Below, one piece after another: positions 13,701 through 26,800 of a stretch of DNA of 64,000 nucleotides. Each line of letters starts with the position of its first letter. Position 1 is the first letter of the stretch. Below the pieces are notes generated by a model that worked only from the letters and a program-made list of their open reading frames with translations, did no database searches and was not told where the DNA came from. The position numbers and the translations under genes are program-made. The stretch is from Triops longicaudatus (taxonomy: Eukaryota; Arthropoda; Branchiopoda; Notostraca; Triopsidae). The stretch covers positions 310,001 through 374,000 of the forward strand of contig JAGQDJ010000120.1 in NCBI GenBank assembly GCA_022885665.1, written 5' to 3'.

Positions 13701-16700
13701 TTTTATTTTTGCGTTAATGGCCTTACGTGTAGCTGAATTATCAATGGAGTGGTGAGAAAGGGAGAGCTTAACACTGTTTAGATAACTTTGTACACCTCTT
13801 GTTTTATGGGCAAATAATATGGGAAGTTTTAAAAATTGATTTCGAGTTTAATTTTCATTTTCAGACCTCATTAAAAAAACTTTGTTGTCAGTAAAGCTGT
13901 GCTACATAATTTGAATTTTCTGTAATTCAACTTCATTTGGACATTGTTTTTGCAAATTTGCAGTAATTCTGACATTTTTGGAAACATCTGATTTGATTTA
14001 ACTCACCATATTTTGTGGACTAACCAGGAAGCGTTTGTGTTCACAATTTCATATTGCACGTTATGGCGTTTCCTTGCAATACCTAAAAGTGCGTAAGTTT
14101 TTTATTAACTCGTCAACGTAAGTCTTCTTTATCATAAACGTATCCGAATTGCGTGAGAAGAGGATTTTCTGTTTGAGCTCTTCATGGACATGTAATAAAC
14201 CAACTCTTTGAGGATCGGAAGCTTGCAAATGACAAGTAAATGATTCGAGTGACTGTTTTTGCTCTCCTTGTCACTTATAGGAGGCATGGTGGAGACGTGG
14301 AAGAGTGTGAGAGGGAGAAAAAGGGAAGAGAAAAGGTCACTTGCCTAGTTTTCCATTCATTTCCGTTAGTACATTCCCCCCTCCAACCCCCGAATCCCCC
14401 GTACACGACTTTTATTCCATTCCATGCTACGGTTTCTACCTACCGGTCGTCTTTGTGCGTTTGTTCGCTACTTAGTTGTTTGCATTTTTACCTGCAATCT
14501 TCTCCTCTCTCCGCTCAAAACCTAAACCGAAACCGCCCTGACAGTGGCTTGGGCCCAATAATCTCCACGCCGTCTGACTCAGGTATATGAAAACAAGGCA
14601 GAAGTATCCACTTGTGACACACAAAAGCTTTCACTTAATATCAGTTGAGTTTCTCTAGCTATTCAGGATGGAAATAGCCGTAGCCCTGTAACTTTCAGGA
14701 CTATTCTTAATTTGACAGTGGTACAGCGGAAATGTGGTAGCCTCATTACGTTCAATAGATGTGTGGTGGTATATCGTATGATAAAGGCCAGTTTGTTGGT
14801 TAGGATTGTGATGGAAAAGTGTTTGGCGCGGATTTTGGTGTTAGAGTACTGTTAAAGAGTTGGCGCTTAAGTTTTCGTAAGTGACCTATGCACATTAAAG
14901 CGTGACGTTGGCAATCGAGAGGATATTGTATGAGTTGGAATGGCTTTTGTTGCGCCAGAAGTTGGAGGTTCTAAGCAGGTGTGAGTTTCAAGCCAGTGAT
15001 CCTATTCTCAACGAGCCTGGAAAAAAAAAGGCGCTTGGCCTTCAAGCCATAGACGCCAACCGGATTAGCCACCTGACAAGGCATATGGGCAGGGTGAATG
15101 CGTACCTTAATGCATACTAGAAGTGAAGTAAAGAAGAAACGAAGGAAAATAAAAAAAGTAGTACGGATCGTGGCTTCGAAGTCCCAAAAACCGGTGACGA
15201 CATTGTTCTAGAAGGTTATTACGGAGGGAAACCAACTGGTACATGGGCCCGAAAACTGGTCTACAACGAAAAAAGTTTCCCCTGGCGTCAAATCAGCATT
15301 GACATGTGCCTGTCCAGCTAGCATGAAAGCTTAGTGTTATGAGGTATACCATTTACGGACATCGAGTGAAGATTTGGTAGCGTGTTAGAGTACTTTGTTG
15401 GGGAGTTTTGGATAAATCAAATTGAATTTAAGTGCCTGAGGAGGTCTGAGTTTTGTTGAAAGTAGTAATCCTAGTAATGCAAGTTAAAATCTTCACTGTT
15501 CACTTCGTTCACCGCGTCAGCGCTAGTGGCAAACGTAGTGCTTCTGTAGTTGACCTTTTCTTTTTTCACTGCTAGTCTTGCACGTAAGTAAGCTTCGTAC
15601 CACCATAGTCGAGGTAGCTTGCGTCATTTCTGTTTGTTTAGTTGTCAGTATGAAAACAAAACAAACAATATTTGAAACAGATTTTTTATTTTGCTCAGTA
15701 GCTTGCCAAGAAACAGGTTAAGCTTACTTATTAGGGTTAACGGAGGAAATGTACCTGAAATCGGCATTACTAGTGTTTTCATTAATTGTCGAGGAATTTG
15801 CAAAGCAGCTAATAAAACGCAGGACAACGGACGTGCGAAACCGTTGCGCGCAGTACCAGATTTTTATAGACTGAAATAGGCCTGAGCTTGTCTATACATC
15901 ATATTTCATTGTTAAGGCCACAGTAGCCTTAAGGTTTTTGTGACGAATAAATGGGAAGCTTGCAAATGCGATTTTTCAAACACACCTTATAGTTTGTTCA
16001 AGTAAAGTTTATATGAAACGTTTGATAATGCCGAATACATACTTTTTAGAATTCTAAATTTATTAAATAAAAAAATAAGCGTAATTTTGGAATCTTGGGC
16101 GAAAATAGGGTGTTTCGTTATCGTTACAGGTAGCATTTTTTTGGGAACATTTTTATTATAAATTCGCAGAAAACTGAATTTTTGCCATTTTGTAGTTATT
16201 GTCATCGAAGTTCAAGTCATGTCGCAAAACTTACATAACAATATCACCAAAACAGCTCAATTGACTAACGATTTATGTTTCAACTTTTTAAGAAGGCTTT
16301 GTATGATGAGCGTGGCAGAATTCGAGTGCTCAGAATTGGCAAAAACGCTCAAACAATTGATTTGATGTAGCTGAGAAGTTAATCAGAATTTCATAAAAAG
16401 CAACGCTCGTTACAGCTAATTTAGTTTGTAAACTTTACTGTCAAGAGTTTCTCGAAAATCATTGTCAGTATTCACGAACATTTGCACGCCCTTCCCCAGT
16501 TAATTGGGTCGAAAGCACCTCAGGACCACCGTGACCCTTAGTAGCGTATTATATATTAGTATAATCTCGAAGGGGGAAAGGAAGTCATTCTGTAGTGGAG
16601 CTTCGTTGCTGGGAATTTGCAAAGTCGTCAAGAAAAACCGGGACAGCAAATATAGCGAAACCATGTGTCCATGTGTCTTTCTGTATCATGAGGAAATGCA

Positions 16701-19295
16701 CTGCAATAGCTCGTATTGTTACTCTCATTGTAGAATACTGTTTTAACAGTCGTATGATTCTGACAAAGACGGGTAAAAACGTCGTTCGTTGTTGGACTTG
16801 TTTGTTGGGTACTTGCATTACTGCAAAAGAATGGGACAGCTAGCATAGAAAATGATGGTTTCGTTGTACCAGATTGACGTGGACTGTATTACAGTAGCTT
16901 CTACTTCGATAACTAAATTTCAAATTTCACTACTGAACTTAACCTTTGCATTGGTACGAAGTTGGTCACAAAGTAAACAAAGAAGTCGTTCATTAAATGT
17001 ATTTAGTTTCTTCATTGATTTCTTTTTCATTGAATGGACGTGTTTTTCCTTTTTGTTAGTCATTTTCCAAAGTTTTCCCCGTGAACTGCGCACACAAATC
17101 TCCTGACACGTGCACAAGAAAATTGCGGGTTGAATGCTTTTTCTCTTTTAAAGCGTGAATCTAAATTGTTAGCGATCTACTAATTTATGCGATAAAGATA
17201 AGCATTACTGCAAAATTGCCAGCTCGTCATAATTACACCCGAAGAAAGAAAAGAAACTGAAAAAGTCAGAAAAAATATCTTATTGTTGTACAATGTGCCA
17301 TTAGGTGTAACCTCCACTTTGTTGCGGCATTGTTCGTTATTAAGCCCAACTAGACATTAGTGTACGGTTCTTTAACGCCTTTCGTGTCTACGCTTTGATT
17401 GTTGGCTTACACACGAGAACTCTAGTCGAATTAAAGCATGGCGACCTTGCATTGCTTTTGAATTTTGACAATGAAAGCTTTGTCATCCTTCTCAATTAAC
17501 TGAACTTACATTGTCCGCTTTGATGACCACCACCTTTGTAATCTCTGCGTCACATTTCTTTGAAGCCTCTTCATACGATGGTAATCAGTAATTAGGTGAC
17601 CGTATTTGTGTCCAACCTCAGGTTTGGTTGTTTTTCCCCATTTCCTTCCCAAGAAGTGGTGGTGGATACACGTAGTACAGCACACTCCATCAACGTAACG
17701 CTGAGCTCCTTTACGTGTCAAGAATGTGCATATCATTAGCACTGACGGTGAGGTTTTTCGTTACAATTCAGACACGTCAAATCGACCTCTTTGTTAGGTT
17801 GCACGGTCAGAGTGGGGTGCGTGGAGGAGGAGTTCGTTAGGGAATTTGGTGGGCTTCGTTGCATGTTGTCTTTGTCGTTTCCATGGAAAAATAAACCCCC
17901 AGGCGCTGCAAGTTATAAATGGAGGAGCTGTTATATGAATCACATCAGGATGACAACAGGGGATTTCCCCCGACTGGAACAAATTGACTTGCTCCCGAAA
18001 TGTGAGCAATTTTTAGCTATTTTTCCCACCTACCAGAGACGCTAACGGCATGTTATATTGTATTACACTGCATTAAGAATTACTTGAGAGAATACTAAAG
18101 AATTAAGTTTTCGAACAGAGTCGTTAATCGAGATAATAATAACAGAGATCGGATAATCGAAAATATAGGTGTCTAGATAATTTATAATGCCTGCTAATAA
18201 AATTAAATACTATCTGACATGTATTACTTATCAAAACTCAAAAAATATGTGGAGCCAATTACTTAAGCAAAGTAAAAATCGCTCATCTATAAACTGTTTA
18301 AGTATTTTATTTGTGAGCGAATGCTGTGGACAGACATTGATTTGATTCAGTTTTATGTTAGTAATAAATCACTAAAGCATAAAATATTTTAACCAATCTG
18401 TACATTATTCATAAAAACCTACTTGCGTACCAAAAATTATTGGCAATTTATTTAACTCCATGAATCTTTTGAATCGCGATAGGTAGTACCTAATCAGGTG
18501 ATGTACAATTGTTGAGAGGAATTGTTCACGTGCCCTCTGAATTGCTTCGTTGTTAAAACCATAGAGCCCGGAAAGGGAGTCAAAAGGTATCACGAAATTG
18601 TTTATACTACGCATGAATACAAAGTAAGGAATAAACAAGGTAGGCGCACTACAAAAGGCAACGTAGAACTTGCCGTTATCGACGTCCAGTGGGGGCGGGA
18701 GGCTGGAGTTTTAAAACAGGGGGCGTCGTTGACGTCCGAAGCCCTAACAGGGAGAAACGACGCGAGCGTCCAGGGTATAGAGGGAGAAAGAGTATTCGTA
18801 GAATCTTTCGTTAAAACTTGGCAAAGGAAAGTCTCCCCAAGATAACTTGTCACGATGGTAGACTTGTTTTAGATGGCTAAGAGAGTTAGGCGAGTTCGAA
18901 CTAGCTGCGATAATGTTACCAGCTGCAATAACTCGTTAAAAAAGAATCGACAGGGGCCCAAACGGTCGTATCTTAATCCAACACGGCATTGGCCAACAAC
19001 GGAAACTCCCGTTGTGAGAAGCCTTGCTGGGACTGTAAGAATGGTGTGGGACACAGATCACGCTAATGTCGTGTAGCTAGCGTAAGATCATTTGCCAGGG
19101 TAATTTTTCTTTCATTTTTCCCTTTCTGAAGCTAGTGTTTGCATGTTAAACCATTACGTACCTCGAGGGTAAGCGGAAATCGTACTGAAAACTGTCCATT
19201 TGAAAGCCGTAATTTAATACGAAGAGTTTGGTGTTGTTAACAAGTTTAAGTCCCCGGTGTACACAAACTACATGAAAACGCTACGTCAACATATT
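10750..19295. other. Non-coding region upstream of BAZ2B
   Basis: No conserved coding sequence seen. Open frames here, including one of 146 codons at 11008-11448, look like chance: low-complexity and no family resemblance. Mostly G/T-skewed on the + strand. Non-coding first exons of BAZ2B may lie here but cannot be picked out by eye. Confidence 0.6.
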
Positions 19296-19298
19296 TAA

Positions 19299-19480
19299 CA
19301 GTAGGGTCGCGTTTCAACGAACCATTTTATAACAAACCGTCTGCTGCAGGAGCCACGTTGAGGGCCAGAGTTATGTAAATGTGGAGAAAGAGCGTCTCAT
19401 AAAACGAACACCAGACATACTGAATAGTGTTATTGTTATCGGAGGGTTCGTTATAAAGAAATTTAGTTGTAAAAAATGTA
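19299..19480. mobile_element. Diverged pogo-like MITE
   Basis: Left end CAGTAGGGTCGCGTTTCAAC, then GAACC; right side GGTTCGTTATAAAG, then a weak end. Size of about 180 bp is close to the intact copy. Inner arms are recognisable, right terminus decayed. Confidence 0.55.
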
Positions 19481-19484
19481 ACAT

Positions 19485-20660
19485 TCGTCAACTTGAGTTA
19501 AACATTTCCACCTGTTAAATTAAATATTAAAACTAAGCGGACTTTCGCGGTACATCAATTTGATATATACGGGTTCGTTCTGACGAGCACCCCATAGCCA
19601 GGAAGCGGATAAGAAATTTAAACCCTCCCGAAATGTCAATTTTGTAATGGGAAGCGTAGCAAGTATCCAAAAATTGCATATAGAAAACAACCCTCGAAAA
19701 TCCCACAACACCGCCCGAACACAAATCGTTGGTACGGCCCTGCTAACGAGAACCTACTGTGTATAAAATAACTATGTAGAATAAATAAGTTTTGAGATAT
19801 ATATTAATTACATTCAGAAACTAATGCATTAAATCACAGCCGTTTTCACTAAGTACGGAATTGAACATTGAACGTTCCTATTGCAAGAGCCTTGTTCAAG
19901 GTCACTGAATATTCGTATGAGAAAAGCGTGCGACATTTCACGCGCAAGTGTCGTAGGTTTAGCATAGGGTCTGGTTGGGGTAGCTTTTCTGCCAAGTAGG
20001 CTACATGCCGAGTACAGCAGAAAAGATAAGCTCTACTCCTGTAGGATTTAATGAGTCACAAACTGAGAAAAAAGAAGAAAGAGTGGGTCTAAAATGGGGG
20101 TATAGGGGTCAGTATGTACTTTTTTAAGAAGCTAAATACTTTCTACATGAAAATGTGAGTTTAGCAGCGTTGTGGCCCATAGGACGCTGGTTGTTGTTGA
20201 GCACCGATTTTGATGGCGAGGAAAAGAAAACCCTGGGAAATGGATCGAAGAAGAAGGGGCTTGTCGCTGCATCGCGTGTAGTCTCAGCTATTGACACGTT
20301 CTCGGGGAGTATATGAAACGAACCAGCTACCGAATGGGCCCAGGGAGAAAGACAGTGTGGGGGTGAAACGAAAGTAGAGTGAGGTGGAGAAAATTTGTCT
20401 TGCCTCTTAGCCATTTTTGGGGGAACATGCATATACAAAGAATGTGAAGCTGAGCAAGTTTTGAGAAGTAGCAAAGAGGGGGGGAAAAGTGCAGTAAAAG
20501 ATCAGAAAAAAAGGAACCTAATTAGGTGCACGATGGAAAGAGGGAGTTAGCAATGATAGAAAAGAGCAGAAAAAGGGAAGGAGGGGCGGGATGGGTGAGT
20601 TGAGAAATGGTTGCTGAAAGAAAAAGTTGTTCACATGGCAAAAATGGCTCTTGTTGCTTT
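19485..20660. other. Proximal upstream region or 5' UTR intron of BAZ2B
   Basis: No coding sequence recognised. The last 350 bp are purine-rich (many GGGA and AGAAAAAG words), then turn to a pyrimidine tract and splice acceptor at 20661. Confidence 0.55.
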
Positions 20661-20669
20661 TTCTAGAGT
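20661..20669 (+). promoter_or_regulatory. Splice acceptor just before the start ATG
   Basis: A pyrimidine tract ending TTTTTCTAG precedes AGT-ATG. It indicates that the 5' UTR is spliced, with the promoter in an upstream exon not identified here, possibly many kilobases to the left or outside the window. Confidence 0.7.
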
Positions 20670-20817
20670 ATGGAAAAGAAGAGCGGAGACAATGATCGCC
20701 GTGAGGAACGGACCAAAGCTTCAGCAGCATCCAAATCGACCATAGCTGGAGGAGGAGGGGGTGGAAGTGGGGGAGGAGGAGCTCCTGTACCGGGTTTGGA
20801 TCCTCACGCTCTCTTTG
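20670..20817 (+). CDS. BAZ2B: BAZ2B exon 1 (first coding exon)
   Basis: Residues 1-50. Starts MEKKSGDND and carries a glycine run, then LDPHALFG before donor GTAAGT at 20818. The exon itself begins at 20667 after a pyrimidine-rich acceptor, so the ATG is almost at its 5' edge and the 5' UTR is mostly in an upstream exon. Ends in phase 1. Confidence 0.88.
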
Positions 20818-23800
20818 GTAAGTCAATATATCTTATGCTTTTTATTGGTAGCTGCTTTTTTGCACCCAAGTGGCAAAAGGTGGGAGTTGTAGAAATTCAA
20901 ATGAGACCAAGAGAACACTTTAGCCATGATGATTTTGTATTGTTATGTATTTACTTATTTTGTTGTATACGTACCGCCCATTATGCAGCCCATTCCATGT
21001 TTGGTGGCTTACCTGGCAGCTTCAATCCATTAGCCCAATTAAGTATGTTAGGACAATCGCCGTATGGAGCCCTCGCACCCCCAACTAGTAGTTCGGCTTC
21101 TAGTGCGTATAACAATGCGAGTAAGTTTGGAAAAGAAGCTAAAGCTTGGAAAAGAAAGGAAAGGGAGGAAAAGCAATTCGATTTTATCCATCATCTTGAA
21201 TGTTTTTGTGAAGGTGCTGCTGCGTGGTGGTCAATGGCGTCTCAGCTGGCAGCTCAAGATTACTTGGCGAGATTGCAAGCCTCCACAGCAACAAGAGGTT
21301 TCCCGGGCTATCCTGGCCTTGTACCGGACCCTTTACTAGCAGCTGGTTACGATCTTCTCGCACATCGAACTCCTAAACAAGGTAAAAGAGGTCATTAGAG
21401 AACGTGTTCGGTGATATCAATCTATTCCTCAATATTATAACGGGCGATCTGAAAAGTTTTTTTTTTAATTCAAAACTATCGTAGGCATAGCTTGTTGACA
21501 GCCTAAAAAGAAATGTGGAAATCTTAACCAACTAATTCGTATTAACAGTTAAATTCACTTTAAGCAGATTTTATTAATTCTCTTAATGGATCCATTCGTC
21601 AGTTGATTGTTATATCTGGAGTAAGATCGATTGTTTTCTCCAAGAATCCTCTCAGTAGATGGACACCATTTTTGAACGTTTTCCGAGGCAGACTGAATTC
21701 ATTCTTGACTTGATGCTAACTTTATTGTTGACGGTTGGACTACGGCAATTTCGTTGTTACCTTGGAGTCGAAAAGCAACGTGGAAGTCAACTTGAGATTC
21801 ATTGTTCCCTTGAGTTCAACGTAGTGAGGGAAATGGTTCGAAATTCGTTCTTGCCCTGTGCCGGCGTAGGCTGAAATGAATTTAGTACGAGGGACTTGCG
21901 TGCACAGGCATGTTTCACTCTAAAAACTTTGGTGCCGGTCGAACTTGCCGAGGAGCTCTTGAAATTGGTAAAATCTCGGAAAATTGATGAGCAAACGTGT
22001 AGGATGTTTGTAGAACAGAGCAGAAAACCGTTTCTTTGTCCGCAGGTATAAACTATCTTGGTGGCATTGCATAACACTTGGCACGTTGTGTGCGAATTTT
22101 CTTGCGGCTCTGTTTTATGTGTTGCGTCTTTGTGATGCAACTTTGTCCAGTACATTTCTGCTAAACGACCCGGTGTACCTTAGAAGGAAAACTTAATAAT
22201 CGTCGTAAGCTTTCTTCTTCTGGCTCTTTTATTATGCACTACGCATTTTTTTTTTCAAGATAAGAACTCATTGTCTTAGTGACTTTTTGTTTTTTAACGC
22301 TTGAATTGCAAAAACTTTGAAAGCATTGGCATTCTTGTATTACAAGCAGGCAAGAGTTATGGAAGAGCAGGTAAACGATAGGAAAATAACAATTGATTCA
22401 GAAGTGCATGTGTGAAAATGTGTCATGTAATACGCAGCGAGAAAAAAGATAAAGCATCATGTGTTGTCCAAAGAAATTTGATCAGTCACGATTAACCGTA
22501 TCACTGCTCTAAGAAATAAAAACATTTGTTTTGTTTTGTTTTTGAGGATAATCATGACCAGTTTATGGCTTTAAAGTAGTTACCAAGAAAGAGCAAGTTT
22601 TCTCATTCTGTATGCAATCTTTTGAGTCAGGAAGTCAGGCAGTAAAGTCCGCATTACGGGTAATCGGTTTAAGAGGTACAATAGTATCCCAATAAAATAA
22701 CGTTTGGAGAATATTAGATATTTCTCTTATCCGATCTTGATTACGTTTAGCAAGCGGCTTAAGTTCATTAACTGCAAACAAAAGGAAATTAAGCTAAAAG
22801 AAAAATCAAAGTGCATATAGAAGTTTATCTCACATGGACTTAGTACGCTGCCATATGGTTCGATAGGTAATCAAAGAATCCGTCCCAAAAAATAAGCACG
22901 TAAAGGACGCCGCTGTGGTTAAAAGAAAAGAAGTATCGAGTTTGTTGGGGATCTCGTCCTATAAAAAACTCTTAAATACTTACCAAAAGACACACAAGGA
23001 TAATTTCCAATACCTTTTGTACAATGAAAGGGTCGCACTTGTAAAGCATTCTGTCATTTCTTTATTTCTGTGAACATAATGTTATATATCTCAGCCTATT
23101 TAAACATCCCAGACAAAGCAGAATTTGAACTAACTGAGTACACCGTGGAGTCTCGTTCTAACGAACTTCCCAGGAACAAGGAAAAACTCCTCATAATCTG
23201 TTTAAAAATCCAAAATGTTTCATATCAGACGTATTTTGAATAGATACATAACTTAGGACCTCATAACCCGTCCATAGCCAACGGCTCGTTATAAAAGAAT
23301 TTTTTTTAACGAAATTTCTATATATAGTTTATATTCTACTGCGTGGATATTATTATGGATTAAATATTTAATATAATATGATATTCTGTATAGGCAATAC
23401 AGGGATTCTACTGCATAAATTGCAACAGTAATTAATTTTGAGACAAAGTTTGTTAAAAAAATTCGTTGTGGTTCTTTTTAAAAAACAACAAGTCAAGTTT
23501 GTTCACGTGCATTTGTGCCAGTTCTTAGCGTACCTGGCAACAGTGAATCCTCTGCTTGGTGTTTAGTTGATTTGTGTTATACGGCAATAAAAATTCTTTT
23601 TGAATTCGTGAAAAACGCTCGAATTTTTAGAAAATAAGAGTGTTCTCTCATGGATTTCTTACAGCTTTTCGTGGAGTAGCTAGAACAAATTGCTGAGATG
23701 TATACCGATATAATTAAACGCATTGTAATCTTTTTACTGCGACCAGTTGATTAACGGACTTGGTTGATTCATAGGTGGGAGTAAGAGCAGCAAAAACCAA

Positions 23801-26800
23801 AGTAACTCAGCGTCCACGTCGAAAGAAACTTCAGGTGGAAAAAGCTCCAAATCCGAAGCCAGTACACCGTCTACCAGGTACGTTGCATGCCAGACGCAAC
23901 AAAAATTGAATAAAAAGAAAAGCCAAAAAAAAAGACCCTAGTGTAATTTTTATGCTTGACCTAGCAACTCGAAAGCGTCTGCTCTGGGTTCGCTGCGATT
24001 GCCGCCAGACACGGAAATAATTCATTACCACCAACAGCAACAACAGCAGTCAAGTTCCACGCCAAGTCCCGCCGCGTCTTTAGCTGATAGTTTGCAGCTT
24101 CCACCACCTCCCAAAAACTCCTCCTCAGGCCGGTCTTCGAACAGTAATAGCAGTAATAGTCATGGCAAGCATCATCACAAAAGCACGTTACCGTCTGAGC
24201 TGGCGTCGGTCAGCGTGACACCTGGTTCCTTACCCACCCAATCTTCGACAACTACCACGCCGAAGTCGTCGCTAGGGCCACCCAACGCGTCCATGCATAC
24301 CTCCACGCCGAATTCCTATTACCCTTTCTTGCATATGCCTTATCCTTTCTTAAATACGCCTTTAACACCCTCAACTCCTTTGCCGACTTCAGACAAGAAG
24401 AGCAGAAAAGTAAGTGATGCTAAATTCTTTTTCTTCCTAACGAAAAATAATAAAAAAAATATCCTACCTCGTCTTTTATTACCGAGTCACTTCCTGCTCG
24501 CGCAGAACACGGGACAATTTGAAGCTTGAAAAAGCAGCAAAGGACACTTCCTAATCGATATATTTTTTTTTTCTTTTCAGAGTGACAAAGAAACTTCCTT
24601 GGACACGGGGGCGAATTCCTCGACAACGCCAGTACCGTCGTCGTCGTCCAGTTCCACGCCCCGGTCGTCCACCAGGGGTCAGTTAGTGAATGGAAAACCT
24701 TTAGCGTTAGACGTCAGCTCTCTGATTGCCAAACCTTCCACCTCCGTCTCCGCTGAGCCACCCAATGACGACGCCCCCTTAAACCTATGCGTCAAAGCGA
24801 GAGACGAATCGCCCCGCCCCAGTGAAGAAAAAGGTACACGACTCTAACCGTGACTTTTAATTTTATCTCCCTATAATTAAGCTTTTTTCACTTTTTGAGT
24901 GTTATGCTAACGCTGCTTTCTTATTAGTGAGACGGAAACCGGGTCCCAAACCCCGTACTAGCAAACCAGTCGAACCTCGGCCTCCGGATGTTCCTTTCTC
25001 TGCCTTGTCCATGTTTGGTCCCTCATTTGGTCTCCTGCCTAAAACTCCCGATCCTAAGGTAAACACGAAGGTTGTCAACTAAATCACGAAACTGGAAAAA
25101 CAGAGACAGTAGAACCTACATTGCAATAGCCGTTCTTGTGTAGGGATAGAGTTTTTCGAATTTTCTTGCGGATTGATGGCCAGTTTTTAGAATCGGTAGC
25201 ATAGTGCAGATACACAGATATATCTAGTGCATTTTCTTAGAATATTTCGTAAAATTTTTCGTTTGTTTTTGTTTTACACTCTTATATTTTTTACTTTTAA
25301 TATTCATTTGATTTTTGTTTTATTTTGTCGTTTGTTTTTGTATGTATTGAATTATGCATTTATTTCTGATGCTAGTTAGTTGTTCACTTTTTGTCTGAAT
25401 TATACGTAGGTAACGCCACCTAAAGCGAGCAAAACTAATTCGCATTCCAAGAAAAACACCGTAGCCTCGTTGCTTGCCCAAAGTCGAAACGGCTCAGCCA
25501 GGTCACCTGCTGTAAGTTTCCTTTTCCTACTACGGTTTGTAGGTCCTGATTTGACGAGTAAAAATATGCCTTGGGAGAGAAAACGGGAACACAGACACAG
25601 AAATATAGAAGTGAACTGGAGAAAATTGTGCGAGATTTTATATGTATTTCCTACAATTTTTTGGTTTTGTTGATACACTTTTCTCTGTATTTCTGCAAAT
25701 ATTAGTTTCTGCAATTTTCTATAATTTTACTTCATAATTAACAAGTTTTGTGCAGGTTTGCTGTTCTAACATAATTTTGTAATCGTGTAGTTTCCCACTT
25801 AATCCCCTCAAAAATTTAATGCAATCCTTTTTAGGGAAAATACTTCGTTCTTATATGATTGTGACGTAATTTAAGCGCAACTTTAGGAGCAAGTTTTTAT
25901 ATAGTTTTGCGTAATTGCTCACCAGCTCTGGTGTTTTATTTTTAAATAGTATTTACCTCAGTTTTCTAGGAAGTTTTGCGTAGTTTTTGTACGATTTAAA
26001 CGTAATTTGGATATACTTCTGCGTAAATTCTACGCTAGTTTCTGCGTAAATTTTTAACATTTTTGTCTGTTTATTCCACTCTTTCAATCAGCCGGAAGGC
26101 AACGATGGCCGGTCTTCGAGTCGAGTGTCGGCGAACGGGGACGGCGCGGCCTCACCGACCGATTCCTTGTCGTCTGCGTCCCATTCCGCGTTTCAAGACC
26201 TGCTCCGGGCTGCCAACCTCTCATTAGGCCAGATTGGCGCCTTGCCTTCCGCGTCCAATGAATCTACCTCGACAAACGGCCTTGGTGATGATATGGATCA
26301 AGACAGTGGCGACGATTCGTCCTTTGACGACGACACCGATGATGGTGAAGGTGAGAATGGAGACGAAGGTGGTGATGGTGGTGGTGGTGAGGGCAGCAAA
26401 ACAAGCACAGATAGACACAACGGCGATGGTATTATTCACATACCCGTCCGAAATGCTATCGCGTACCCGAAAATCTTACTTATGTTCTCTTCTTTTTTTT
26501 TCTCTCTTCATGTTGGTTTGTTTCGCCTTTCCCCTTGACGTGTGTAGGTGGTTCCAGAAAACGGCGAAAGTTCATTACGGACGAAACGGTTTTACGACTT
26601 CCACTCACCATGGGTTGGAGGCGAGAAACTATTATCAGATCCTTGGGTAAATCAGGCGTCAGAGGGGAAGTAACTTACTTTGCCCCTTGTGGGCGGAGAC
26701 TACGGCAATACCCTGACGTCGTAAGAGTAAGTTGCCCCTTAATTTATTCAGTTTGTTCCATGTTGCTACTTTTTGCAATGAAACGCAAAATCACAATGAC

